A stretch of 64,000 nucleotides of DNA, from NCBI GenBank assembly GCA_001516025.1, contig LOEU01000035.1, positions 1 through 64,000 on the forward strand, read 5' to 3'. Shown one piece after another: positions 39,593 through 48,177 of this stretch. The stretch comes from a bacterium BRH_c32. Lineage in GTDB: Bacteria; Bacteroidota; Ignavibacteria; Ignavibacteriales; Melioribacteraceae. The position numbers and the translations under genes were made by a program. The notes below the pieces were generated by a model that made no database searches, was not told the origin of the DNA, and was given only the letters and a program-made list of their open reading frames with translations. How positions within the stretch are numbered: position 1 is the stretch's first letter; each line of letters opens with the position of its first letter.

Positions 39593-40842
39593 GAACGGTA
39601 GCTCCCATTAATTTTTACGTACTCTTCCGAAAAATCGCAAGTCCAGCATGTAGCCGAATAATTACCGTTTCCAATTTTTATTGTAAGATAGATATAGTGG
39701 GGTTCTAAAGTTTTATTGGATTCTTCTATTGATAATTCAACGCTGTAATTTGAACCAAGAATTTTTATTCCATTAATAAAAATTTCAAATTGTGCCGGAT
39801 CAAATTTGATACCGGAATAACCGGCTGCTGCAATAATTCTTCCCCAATTAGCATCTTCCCCATGAATAGCAGTTTTAACCAATGGTGATAGTGCAATTGT
39901 TCTTCCGATCTTTTCGGCATCTTCGATGGAACCGGCACCATCGACTGTGATTTCTATTAGCTTTGTTGCTCCTTCACCGTCACGAACAATATCGAGTGAT
40001 AGCTTTTTGAGTAGAGCAAAAAGTTCATTTTCAAAAATATAATGCTCATGAGTTTCGGCAATAATCTCCGCACTGCTAGCTCCATTAGCAAGAGCAAGAA
40101 CCATATCGTTAGTGCTCGTATCTCCATCAACGATTATTCTATTAAATGTTTTGTTGGTTGCATTCTTTAACATTGATTGCAGAAGTTTTTTTTCAATTGT
40201 AGCATCGGTAAGAATAAATCCAAGCATGGTAGCCATGTTAGGATGAATCATTCCCGAGCCTTTTGCCATTCCGTAAATAGTAACTTCTTTTCCATTAATT
40301 AAAAAAGTAGAAGAGACTGTTTTAGAAAAAGTATCCGTTGTCATTATCGCTTCGGCAGCCTCTTGCATTTTTTCTTCTTCTTGTTTCTCGGTAGAAAAAA
40401 TTTCGGAAGCAATTATTTTAATTCCTTCGGAGATTTTATCCATCGGAAGAGTCTCTCCGATAACACCGGTCGAAGAAACAAATATTTCATTATTTTCTAA
40501 ACCTAATTCTGATGCAATAAGAGAACTCATTTCGAAAGCATCCTTGTATCCTTGCTCACCCGTGCAAGCATTTGCGTTACCGCTATTGATAATTAATGCT
40601 CGGAATGTATCGCGTTCGGATAAATGTTCTTTGCAAATTAATACCGGAGCGGCTTGAACTACATTTGTAGTAAACACACCTGCTGCGGTTGCCGGTCTTT
40701 CGGATAAGATTAAAGCCAAATCTTTTCTCCGTTTCTTAATTCCGCAGAAAATCCCGGCGCCTTTGAATCCAAGCGGAATTCTACCAGAAGTAGGTTTAGC
40801 CGTGATTTCTAAACTTTGCGAGCTTATAATTTCTTTAAACAT
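39589..40842 (-). CDS. argJ: Bifunctional glutamate N-acetyltransferase/ornithine acetyltransferase
   Basis: 417 residues. Transfers the acetyl group from acetylornithine to glutamate, so arginine synthesis runs as a cycle. The autocleavage site is MAT|MLGF with the new N-terminal nucleophile Thr205. INSGNANACTG and DGDTSTNDMVLALANG are the usual flanking motifs. Whether it also uses acetyl-CoA (bifunctional form) cannot be told from sequence. Overlaps argC by 19 bases and argB by 4. Confidence 0.96.
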   Translation of the reverse strand: MFKEIISSQSLEITAKPTSGRIPLGFKGAGIFCGIKKRRKDLALILSERPATAAGVFTTNVVQAAPVLICKEHLSERDTFRALIINSGNANACTGEQGYKDAFEMSSLIASELGLENNEIFVSSTGVIGETLPMDKISEGIKIIASEIFSTEKQEEEKMQEAAEAIMTTDTFSKTVSSTFLINGKEVTIYGMAKGSGMIHPNMATMLGFILTDATIEKKLLQSMLKNATNKTFNRIIVDGDTSTNDMVLALANGASSAEIIAETHEHYIFENELFALLKKLSLDIVRDGEGATKLIEITVDGAGSIEDAEKIGRTIALSPLVKTAIHGEDANWGRIIAAAGYSGIKFDPAQFEIFINGIKILGSNYSVELSIEESNKTLEPHYIYLTIKIGNGNYSATCWTCDFSEEYVKINGSYRS

Positions 40843-41855
40843 TTCATTATTCCTTCTGATTGATCGAAGCCAAACATTATATTCATATTCTGAACCGCCT
40901 GCCCCGCTGCACCTTTTAATAAATTATCTATTGTTGAAAATATTGTTAATACTCGATCGCTCGAAAGATTAAAACCGATATCGCAAAAATTTGTATATGC
41001 TACATCTTTTATCTCAGGAATTTTGTTCCCAATAAAACGGATAAAGGGTTTATCGTTATAATTAATATTATAAACATCGGTTATATCATTTTCGCGAATT
41101 CCAATTTTTGTTTTTACTTGGATTGTCGAATAGATACCTCTTGAAACGGGAAGAAGATGCGGCACAAATGAAAAACTTGAATTAACTCCTGTAAATTTTT
41201 CGAGATACTTTTTTATTTCCGGAATGTGTTGATGTTCGCTAACTTTATAAGCGCGAACACTTTCGTTGATTTCGGAGAAGATCATATTTTGTGCAGTTGA
41301 TTTACCGGCTCCAGTGGTACCGCTATATGAAATTATGCTTATAAAAGATTCATCGATAAAATTATTTTTGAGCACCGGAATTAATGGCAGTAGAATGCTT
41401 GTCGGGTAACAGCCGGGATTTGCAATGAATTTTGCCGAAGAAATCTCCGTTTCATTCCATTCACTTAATCCATAGACCGACTTATCTAATAGTTTCTCTG
41501 CTTTATGATCATGCTTGTAATATTTTTTATATTCATCCGAGTCAGAAAGTCTAAAATCTCCCCCTAGATCGATAACCTTAATCCCTTTTTCGAATGCGGC
41601 TTTAACCGGATCGAATGCTTGTCCCGAAGGGAGAGCAATAAATAATAGATCAAGTCCGGCGATAGCTTCCTTAGAAAAATTCTCAATCTCCATAGAGATA
41701 ATATTTTTAAGAGCCGGATGAACATCTTCTATATTAGAACCAACCGTAGAATGCCCGAATAGTTTAGCTATTTGCACTTTTTCGTGATTTGATATAAGCT
41801 TAATTAGTTCGATACCGGAATATCCCGCAGCCCCTACAATTCCTATCTGATACAT
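40824..41855 (-). CDS. argC: N-acetyl-gamma-glutamyl-phosphate reductase
   Basis: 343 residues. NADPH-dependent reductase; N-terminal Rossmann GIVGAAGYSGIELI and catalytic Cys149 in NPGCYPTS. First gene of argC-J-B-R-G-H. The ATG follows GGGAG at a good distance. Neither argD nor an ornithine/acetylornithine carbamoyltransferase is in this cluster, so those steps are encoded elsewhere. Confidence 0.97.
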   Translation of the reverse strand: MYQIGIVGAAGYSGIELIKLISNHEKVQIAKLFGHSTVGSNIEDVHPALKNIISMEIENFSKEAIAGLDLLFIALPSGQAFDPVKAAFEKGIKVIDLGGDFRLSDSDEYKKYYKHDHKAEKLLDKSVYGLSEWNETEISSAKFIANPGCYPTSILLPLIPVLKNNFIDESFISIISYSGTTGAGKSTAQNMIFSEINESVRAYKVSEHQHIPEIKKYLEKFTGVNSSFSFVPHLLPVSRGIYSTIQVKTKIGIRENDITDVYNINYNDKPFIRFIGNKIPEIKDVAYTNFCDIGFNLSSDRVLTIFSTIDNLLKGAAGQAVQNMNIMFGFDQSEGIMKCLKKL

Positions 41856-41872
41856 AGTCTCCCAAAAAATAA

Positions 41873-41906
41873 AGCATAATTATACATTATCTTGCATAAT
41901 TATGCA
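41873..41906 (-). promoter_or_regulatory. Arginine-operon promoter with two ArgR-box-like palindromes
   Basis: TTGCATAATTATGCAA is a perfect 16-bp palindrome (41892-41907). A second, near-perfect copy, AGCATAATTATACA (41873-41886), lies exactly 20 bases away, about two helical turns. On the minus strand the first supplies a -35 (TTGCAT) and the second a -10 (TATAAT) with a 17-base spacer. Occupation by ArgR would therefore block the promoter. The next base pairs lead into GGGAG and the argC ATG. Confidence 0.8.
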
Positions 41907-42051
41907 AATTAAAATTCTAGATTTTACGAGGTATTAGCTAATAAATGTGTTTAATGGAGATAAACAGGTGCTTAAGAAGCCAAATCAAAATTAAAATAAA
42001 AAATATCCCTTTTAAAAGTTTATCTTTGTAGGTCAATAAAATAGGAAAAAG

Positions 42052-44280
42052 ATGAAATCGTTTGAAGAGATAGGTCTTGATAGTGAATTACTTAGCGCTA
42101 TCAAAGAACTTGGATTTGAAAATCCAATGCCTATACAAGAAGAAGTAATACCACATTTAATCGGTGAAGATAGACCCGATATTATCGGTCTGGCACAGAC
42201 CGGAACGGGGAAGACGGCGGCTTTCGGTCTTCCAATTATTCAAAATACAGACTCGAGTAAAAATAAAATACAATTCTTGATATTAAGTCCGACACGAGAA
42301 TTATGCTTACAGATATTCGATGATCTAACAAGTTATGCTAAGAATAAACCAAACGTCAAGATAGCAGCAGTATTCGGTGGATCAAGTATTGATCGCCAAA
42401 TAGAAAAAATTCGTAAAGGTGTTCATATTATTTCAGCCACCGCAGGAAGATTAGTTGATTTAATTAACCGTGGGATAGTTGATCTTTCAAATCTGAAAAC
42501 AATAGTTTTAGATGAAGCAGATGAAATGCTCAATATGGGCTTTAGAGATGAACTTGAAATGATATTAAATGAAGTGCCGGAAGATGTTCAGACACTTTTA
42601 TTTTCGGCAACAATGCAAAAAGGCGTAGATGATATAGCACGAAAATTTTTAACTAAACCGATAGAAATTACAATTGGCAGAAAAAATTCAGGTGCGGATA
42701 ACGTTGAACATCTTTGCTATATGGTTCAGGCGCGCGATAGATATTTTGCTCTAAAACGTATTGTCGATTATAATCCCGCAATTTACGGAATCATATTTTG
42801 TAGAACGAGAAAGGAAACTCAAGAGATCGCAGATTCATTAATAAGAGATGGCTATAATGCTGATTCGTTGCATGGCGATTTATCTCAAGGGCAGAGAGAT
42901 ATGGTAATGAATAAATTCCGTATCAAACATTTACAGCTTCTTGTCGCTACCGATATTGCAGCGCGCGGACTTGATGTCGATGATCTTACTCATATTATTA
43001 ATTATAATCTTCCCGAGGAATTAGAAACCTACACACATCGCAGCGGAAGAACAGGAAGAACCGGCAAGAAAGGTGTTTCTATTATTATTACCAATCTTAA
43101 AGAGAAGAGCAAAATTCTGCATATCGAAAAATCACTAGGTAAGAAATTCAATATGGCTACGGTACCGCTTGGCGGAGAAATTTGCGAAAAACAATTATTC
43201 TATCAGATCGATAGAATGGAAAAAGTGGAAGTGGATTATTCATTGATCGATCCGCTCCTCCCTGATATTTTCAAAAAATTGGAATGGCTTGATAGAGAAG
43301 AATTAATCAAGAAATTTGTTTCAGTCGAATTCAATCGCTTCCTTGATTATTATAAAAAGATGCCGGACCTTAATGAACCTGCCGATAGTAAGGGTGGGAG
43401 AAAAGTTGAACCGCAGGAAGGATTCACCAGAATTTTTATTAATCTCGGAAAAATGGATAATCTATTACCACAAACATTGATGAAAATGATTTCGCAATCT
43501 ACGGGAGTTAATAATATCGAAATTGGCAAGATCGATATCCTTAAAACATTCTCATTCTTTGAAGTTGATTCAAAATACTCAAAACAGGTTATGGATTCGA
43601 TGGAAGGAATGGAAGTAAAAGGTCGTGTTGTTAATTTAGAATTAGCAGAATCACAGGGACGAGATAACACGAGGGATAGAAAAAGCGGCAGAGGCGGAAA
43701 AAGTGAACGCGGAGGCGGATTCAGAAGTCGTGATGATAGACCTTCGAGAGATCGTGGTTCTAGGGATCGCTCACCAAGAAGAGAAAGTTCAGGCGAAAGA
43801 AGAAGCTCTGAGAGAAAATCGTATGGATCAAGAGGCAGTTATGGTGATAGCGATAGAGCACCACGCGGAGAGCGTTCTTCAAGAGAAGGTAGATCGTCAT
43901 CTTCAAGTAGCAGAACTGAATCGTCCGGCGAAAGAGGCGGATATAGAAGTCGCGATGATAGAGCACCGAAAGAAGGAAGAAGCAGCAGAGAAAGTTCAGG
44001 TGGAAGAAGTTCAGATAGAAAACCGTATGGTTCGAGAAGTAGTTTTGGTGAAAGTTCATCACGTTCAAGATCCGGAGATGGCGATAGTTCTTCAAGAAGC
44101 AGATCCGGCGGAGACCGTGATAAGAAATTCGGAAGATCAAGCGACAGAAAACCACGCGAAAGAAAATCTGATGGCGATAGCTATGGAGCAAAAAAAAGCG
44201 AAAAAAAAGTTTGGGTTAATGAAGAATATTCCGATAAATCCAAAAGAGGCTTCGGTCAGGTTAAAAAAAGAAAAGAATAA
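42052..44280 (+). CDS. deaD: DEAD-box RNA helicase with long Arg/Ser/Gly-rich tail
   Basis: 742 residues. RecA core 1 has AQTGTGKTAAFG, PTRELCLQI, DEADEMLNMGF and SAT; core 2 has ARGLDVD and HRSGRTGRTG. A DbpA/CsdA-type RNA-binding domain (about 460-540) follows. From about 545 a tail of roughly 200 residues is made of RSSxR/DRxSRD repeats, which is highly basic and disordered. Such helicases remodel ribosomal and cold-stress RNAs. The extra tail likely binds RNA non-specifically. Monocistronic with a strong terminator. The symbol is by family; csdA/rhlE are close alternatives. Confidence 0.9.
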   Translation: MKSFEEIGLDSELLSAIKELGFENPMPIQEEVIPHLIGEDRPDIIGLAQTGTGKTAAFGLPIIQNTDSSKNKIQFLILSPTRELCLQIFDDLTSYAKNKPNVKIAAVFGGSSIDRQIEKIRKGVHIISATAGRLVDLINRGIVDLSNLKTIVLDEADEMLNMGFRDELEMILNEVPEDVQTLLFSATMQKGVDDIARKFLTKPIEITIGRKNSGADNVEHLCYMVQARDRYFALKRIVDYNPAIYGIIFCRTRKETQEIADSLIRDGYNADSLHGDLSQGQRDMVMNKFRIKHLQLLVATDIAARGLDVDDLTHIINYNLPEELETYTHRSGRTGRTGKKGVSIIITNLKEKSKILHIEKSLGKKFNMATVPLGGEICEKQLFYQIDRMEKVEVDYSLIDPLLPDIFKKLEWLDREELIKKFVSVEFNRFLDYYKKMPDLNEPADSKGGRKVEPQEGFTRIFINLGKMDNLLPQTLMKMISQSTGVNNIEIGKIDILKTFSFFEVDSKYSKQVMDSMEGMEVKGRVVNLELAESQGRDNTRDRKSGRGGKSERGGGFRSRDDRPSRDRGSRDRSPRRESSGERRSSERKSYGSRGSYGDSDRAPRGERSSREGRSSSSSSRTESSGERGGYRSRDDRAPKEGRSSRESSGGRSSDRKPYGSRSSFGESSSRSRSGDGDSSSRSRSGGDRDKKFGRSSDRKPRERKSDGDSYGAKKSEKKVWVNEEYSDKSKRGFGQVKKRKE

Positions 44281-44346
44281 ATATTAATCGTCATCGGAAA
44301 ATCAATTTCCACGAATGATTAATATCTTAAATATGTATAAAAACAG

Positions 44347-44377
44347 AAACCGTCTCAATATCTGAGACGGTTTTTTT
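44347..44377 (+). terminator. Strong intrinsic terminator after the helicase
   Basis: AAACCGTCTCA (44347-44357) pairs perfectly with TGAGACGGTTT (44363-44373), ending in a run of seven T. Confidence 0.95.
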
Positions 44378-44465
44378 ATACCCCAAAGGGACTAATATTC
44401 CATATACCTCGCAATTACCCCCCACTCGGGTGTATTTAGAATAAAACCGAGGGCTTGTACATAAA

Positions 44466-44487
44466 ATTTACTGTTATAACAGTAAAT
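44466..44487. promoter_or_regulatory. 22-bp perfect palindrome, operator-like
   Basis: Core TTACTGTTATAACAGTAA (44468-44485), perfect to 22 bases. A related site at 44537-44558 shares ATTTA at the left and GTAAAT at the right, with centres 71 bases apart. Upstream of the HipA fragment; by position these look like the operators of a lost hipB-type gene. Confidence 0.6.
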
Positions 44488-44536
44488 AATATATCATAGA
44501 GCAATTTTTGTTATATCACCACGATACAATAACAAT

Positions 44537-44558
44537 ATTTATCGCTTAGACGGTAAAT
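44537..44558. promoter_or_regulatory. Second copy of the operator-like palindrome (degenerate)
   Basis: Same outer bases as the site at 44466-44487 (ATTTA ... GTAAAT) with a diverged centre. It ends 12 bases before the open frame of the HipA fragment. Confidence 0.45.
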
Positions 44559-44570
44559 ATTTGATTTTGA

Positions 44571-44789
44571 AATCCACAAGAAGAATTTGCACTTCTACTT
44601 AGAGATAAAAAAAGCAAGCTCAGGAGAAAGGACTTAATCGACTATTGGGGGAAAGAAAGATTACAATTATCAGATAAAAGTATTCAAGGAGTTATTGATC
44701 AAATTTATTCTACTCACGATAAGTGGGATGAATTGATTGGAAATAGTTATTTGTCTGCCGAAATGATGCAAAATATTTTGATTTATTAG
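44571..44789 (+). pseudogene. Remnant of a HipA-like kinase (C-terminal fragment)
   Basis: An open frame from 44571 to the stop at 44787-44789 has no start codon and no ribosome site. It reads EEFALLLRDKKSKLRRKDLI then 'DYWGKERLQLSDKSIQGVIDQ' and ends 'WDELIGNSYLSAEMMQNILIY'. This matches the last part of HipA toxins (KKSxLxxKDF ... SFLSxEM). The kinase core is missing, and the two palindromes just upstream would be the old operators. So a hipBA-type toxin-antitoxin locus seems to have been deleted internally. Not functional. Confidence 0.7.
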
Positions 44790-44820
44790 AGATAAGGAAA
44801 CAAACTTTTAAATAAAAAAA

Positions 44821-44838
44821 TGCCGGATTGCTCCGGCA
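44821..44838. terminator. Bidirectional intrinsic terminator
   Basis: TGCCGGA (44821-44827) / TCCGGCA (44832-44838), TTGC loop, with A-runs on the left and T-runs on the right. It ends the sortilin-like gene (minus) and faces the HipA fragment (plus). Confidence 0.92.
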
Positions 44839-44883
44839 CTTTTTATTCACACACACATTTTATTTCTATTGAATTATTCTACC

Positions 44884-47800
44884 TTACTTTAATTCCGGAA
44901 GTCTTCCCGGAGTGTAAGGAGCTTTAATATTATTAAGCTCGCTTTCCAATTCTTCAACGTTCTTTATCGCATCCTTAATCTTACTATATACCGGAGCAAA
45001 TTCTTCCGAAAGAATTTCGTAAGAAGTCTTCTGAGTAGAAGTAACATCAGAAGTGGAGCGAGACTGTGTATAAATCAAATTGTTTAAACGGTAACCCAAT
45101 GGCACCTGAGCAGGTGGAAGTTCTTCAAGACTTGCTTTTGCTTTTTGACCGTTAAATGCAAATAATACTTCATCCAACAATCGGGAAGTAACCATTGCCT
45201 TTTTCATTAAGGCGGGAGTTGCATCCGTGGAATTATTAATTGCCTGTTTGATATATTCCACTTTCTTTGCAAGTTCATTCGTAAAGTTTTCGGCACCCAT
45301 TACTTTGCGTGCTAATTCGGCGGCTTTCTTTTGGAATGCAACCATCTCTACTTTATTTTTAGCCGGAAGTGTAGAATTGTTTAATGATTCCACTTCAAAA
45401 GGTACTTTGCTTACCAATTCTTTTACTTCATCACGAGCCACAAGAGACATTGATACATTATATTTACCCTGAAGAACGAGCATGCTGCCGTTTTCCTTTG
45501 CTACGGGATTGAATTTATTTTCTTTTACGTTAATAGGATAAAAGCTTTCATAAGAGAGATCCCATACAACTCTTTTAATTCCTTTTGATGCAGGGGAAGT
45601 AAGAGTACGGACAACGTTTCCATCCTCATCGGCAATTTTGAAAATCAAATAAGGAGCAACTTCCAATTCTTCTGTTTTTTGTTCTGCATAAGATGGCTGC
45701 GGAATTTGTTTCCCTTCTTTGAATAACTCACTTTCTTTTTCTTTACGAATTGCTTTAAGAGTTTTGGGTACTTCCTTTATATAATAAGTAAAAGGAACTC
45801 CAAACTCAGGATTGGGTGCTTTGTAGAATTGATGACCCTGTCCATAAACGCTTCCTTTTTCGATATAGGTAAGACCTTTTTTAATCGGGAAGAGATATGC
45901 ATCTTTATTGACGAACTCTTTATTAAGCTCGCGTAGTGGTGAATAGTCATCAAGAATAAAGAATCCTCTGCCGAATGTGGCAAGCACCAAATCCGATTCT
46001 CTTTCTTGAATGGCTAAATCTTTAACAGCTTGAACCGGAAGCCCGTTTTTAATTTGAACCCAGTTATCGCCACCGGTTACAGAAAAATACAATCCAAATT
46101 CAGTACCTACGAATAATAGATCGGGATTTTTGAAATCCTGAATAATCGTATGAACGGAACCATTAGCAGGAAGATTACCTGCGATAGAAACCCAAGTTTT
46201 TCCTTTGTCGCTGCTTTTTAATAAATATGGTTTGAAGTCATCTCTTTTCAAATTATTGAACGATGCAAATACAATATTTTCATCAAAACGAGATGGATAT
46301 ATATCGCTTACGTAGGTCATTTTAGGGACACCCGGGAATGATTCGATCCTATTCCAAGTTTTTGCATCTTCGCTGATTTGAATAAGACCATCGTCCGTAC
46401 CTACAAAAAGAAGATTTTCTTTCTTCGGAGATTCTGCAAATGAAACGATAGTTCCCCATGGCGAAGTGGATACATCTTTTGCAACCGCATCGATACTCCA
46501 AAATTTATCCATTACAGGGAATGAATTTCGATCAGTTTGTGTAGTAAGATCATCGCTAATTACCTGCCAAGTATTGCCACGGTCTTCGCTTCTAAATACT
46601 TTATTCGCAGCAGTATATAAACGGGAATTATTATGCACACTAATCAATAATGGTGCATCCCAATTCCATTTATATGTTTCTTCCCCTTTACGTGGTTCGG
46701 GACGGATATCAATCGATTCACTGCTCTTACGGTCGTAACGAACCATACCACCATATTGAGACTCGGCATAAACAATATCGGGATTTTTAGGATCGATTGC
46801 TGTCCAAAATCCATCGCCTCCTTGAGTAACCCACCAATCGGAATTAACAATACCGGCTTCGCTCGTAGTGCGTGAAGGTCCGCCCATACTGCTATTATCT
46901 TGGGTACCGCCATATACATTATAAAACGGTAAATCGTTATCTACATTTACTCGGTAATATTGTGTGACGGGTAGATTGGACTTAAATTCAAAAGTCTTGC
47001 CGTTATCATACGATTCATAAATTCCGCCATCACCACCGATTAAGAAATGATTAGTATTATCGGGATTAACCCAGAAAGCGTGATCATCAACGTGACGATA
47101 TTCATTGCCGAGCGATTTCCATGTCTTTCCACCGTCAAGAGTATATTTGGTTACGGTTTCTACCGATACAACTTTATCAACATCTTTTGGATCGCAATAG
47201 ATTTCGTTGTAGTATTGACCCGATGAAGCGTAATCACTCATCTTCTCCCATGATTCGCCGCGGTTAGTAGAACGGAAGAATCCGCCTGCATCCTCTGCTG
47301 CTTCAATAATGAGATAAACATAATTAGGATTAACGGGAGAGACGGCAATTCCCATTCCACCCATATCGGCTGAAGGGAGTCCCTTGGTTAATTTAGTCCA
47401 TGATTCTCCGCCATCGACCGATTTATAAACGGCGGATTCAGGTCCACCACCGATTTTGGTAAATACATGTCTTCTGCGCTGTTCGGAGGTGGCATAAAGA
47501 ATATCCGGGAAACGAGGATCCATAACAACGTTATTAACTCCGGTATTCTCGCTGATGGAAAGCGTTTTGCGCCAAGTTTTCCCACCGTCATTTGATTTAT
47601 AAAGACCGCGCTCACCGCCCGGACCCCAAGCAGAACCTTCGGCAGCTACAAAAACTACGTTAGGGTTACGTGGATCAATTACAATTCCGCCGATTTGGCG
47701 CGAATCCTTTAGACCCATATAGTTCCATGATTGGCCGCCATCAAGAGATTTATAAACACCGCATCCATATCCGAGAGCGCGCTGATGATTATTCTCCCCC

Positions 47801-48135
47801 GTTCCAATCCATACTACATTTGGATTGGTAGGATCGAGCTTTACAACACCAATCGAATATGCACGAATTGTATCCGCAATCGGTCTCCAAGTAGTGCCTG
47901 CATTATCTGTTTTCCATACGTTACCGCTTGCAACGGCTACGTAATACTCATTAATGTTATTTGGATTAACTGCAAAGTCTGCAATTCTGCCAGAGCAATA
48001 TGCAGGTCCAATGTTTCTTAATTTTAATCCGCTAATTAATCCCGAATTTATCGGGTCTTTTTTCTCATCTTTCTTTTGAGCAAATACCAATAAAGGAACA
48101 ATCATCAAGAAAAAGAAAATCTGTTTAAGTCGCAT
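44884..48135 (-). CDS. Large exported VPS10/sortilin-like BNR-repeat protein
   Basis: 1083 residues from ATG 48135 (an ATG at 48147 lacks a ribosome site; GGAG precedes 48135). Signal peptide MRLKQIFFFLMIVPLLVFAQ. More than ten BNR/Asp-box blades (SxDGGxSW, SNDGGKTWRK, TDNAGTTWRP) form a ten-bladed sortilin-like propeller to about residue 740. A C-terminal beta/alpha domain follows (ITN... SKGIKRVVWDLSYESFYPIN). Often annotated 'glycosyl hydrolase', but no catalytic residues are evident. It follows the tricorn-like protease by 42 bases, suggesting shared peptide or glycan handling in the periplasm. Confidence 0.85.
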   Translation of the reverse strand: MRLKQIFFFLMIVPLLVFAQKKDEKKDPINSGLISGLKLRNIGPAYCSGRIADFAVNPNNINEYYVAVASGNVWKTDNAGTTWRPIADTIRAYSIGVVKLDPTNPNVVWIGTGENNHQRALGYGCGVYKSLDGGQSWNYMGLKDSRQIGGIVIDPRNPNVVFVAAEGSAWGPGGERGLYKSNDGGKTWRKTLSISENTGVNNVVMDPRFPDILYATSEQRRRHVFTKIGGGPESAVYKSVDGGESWTKLTKGLPSADMGGMGIAVSPVNPNYVYLIIEAAEDAGGFFRSTNRGESWEKMSDYASSGQYYNEIYCDPKDVDKVVSVETVTKYTLDGGKTWKSLGNEYRHVDDHAFWVNPDNTNHFLIGGDGGIYESYDNGKTFEFKSNLPVTQYYRVNVDNDLPFYNVYGGTQDNSSMGGPSRTTSEAGIVNSDWWVTQGGDGFWTAIDPKNPDIVYAESQYGGMVRYDRKSSESIDIRPEPRKGEETYKWNWDAPLLISVHNNSRLYTAANKVFRSEDRGNTWQVISDDLTTQTDRNSFPVMDKFWSIDAVAKDVSTSPWGTIVSFAESPKKENLLFVGTDDGLIQISEDAKTWNRIESFPGVPKMTYVSDIYPSRFDENIVFASFNNLKRDDFKPYLLKSSDKGKTWVSIAGNLPANGSVHTIIQDFKNPDLLFVGTEFGLYFSVTGGDNWVQIKNGLPVQAVKDLAIQERESDLVLATFGRGFFILDDYSPLRELNKEFVNKDAYLFPIKKGLTYIEKGSVYGQGHQFYKAPNPEFGVPFTYYIKEVPKTLKAIRKEKESELFKEGKQIPQPSYAEQKTEELEVAPYLIFKIADEDGNVVRTLTSPASKGIKRVVWDLSYESFYPINVKENKFNPVAKENGSMLVLQGKYNVSMSLVARDEVKELVSKVPFEVESLNNSTLPAKNKVEMVAFQKKAAELARKVMGAENFTNELAKKVEYIKQAINNSTDATPALMKKAMVTSRLLDEVLFAFNGQKAKASLEELPPAQVPLGYRLNNLIYTQSRSTSDVTSTQKTSYEILSEEFAPVYSKIKDAIKNVEELESELNNIKAPYTPGRLPELK

Positions 48136-48177
48136 TAAATACTCCATGTTTTTTTGAATAATATATATTTCTGTAAC

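Noticed and set aside
43703..44287. Open frames on both strands in the helicase tail
   Set aside because: Products of the repetitive Arg/Ser codons in the true frame.
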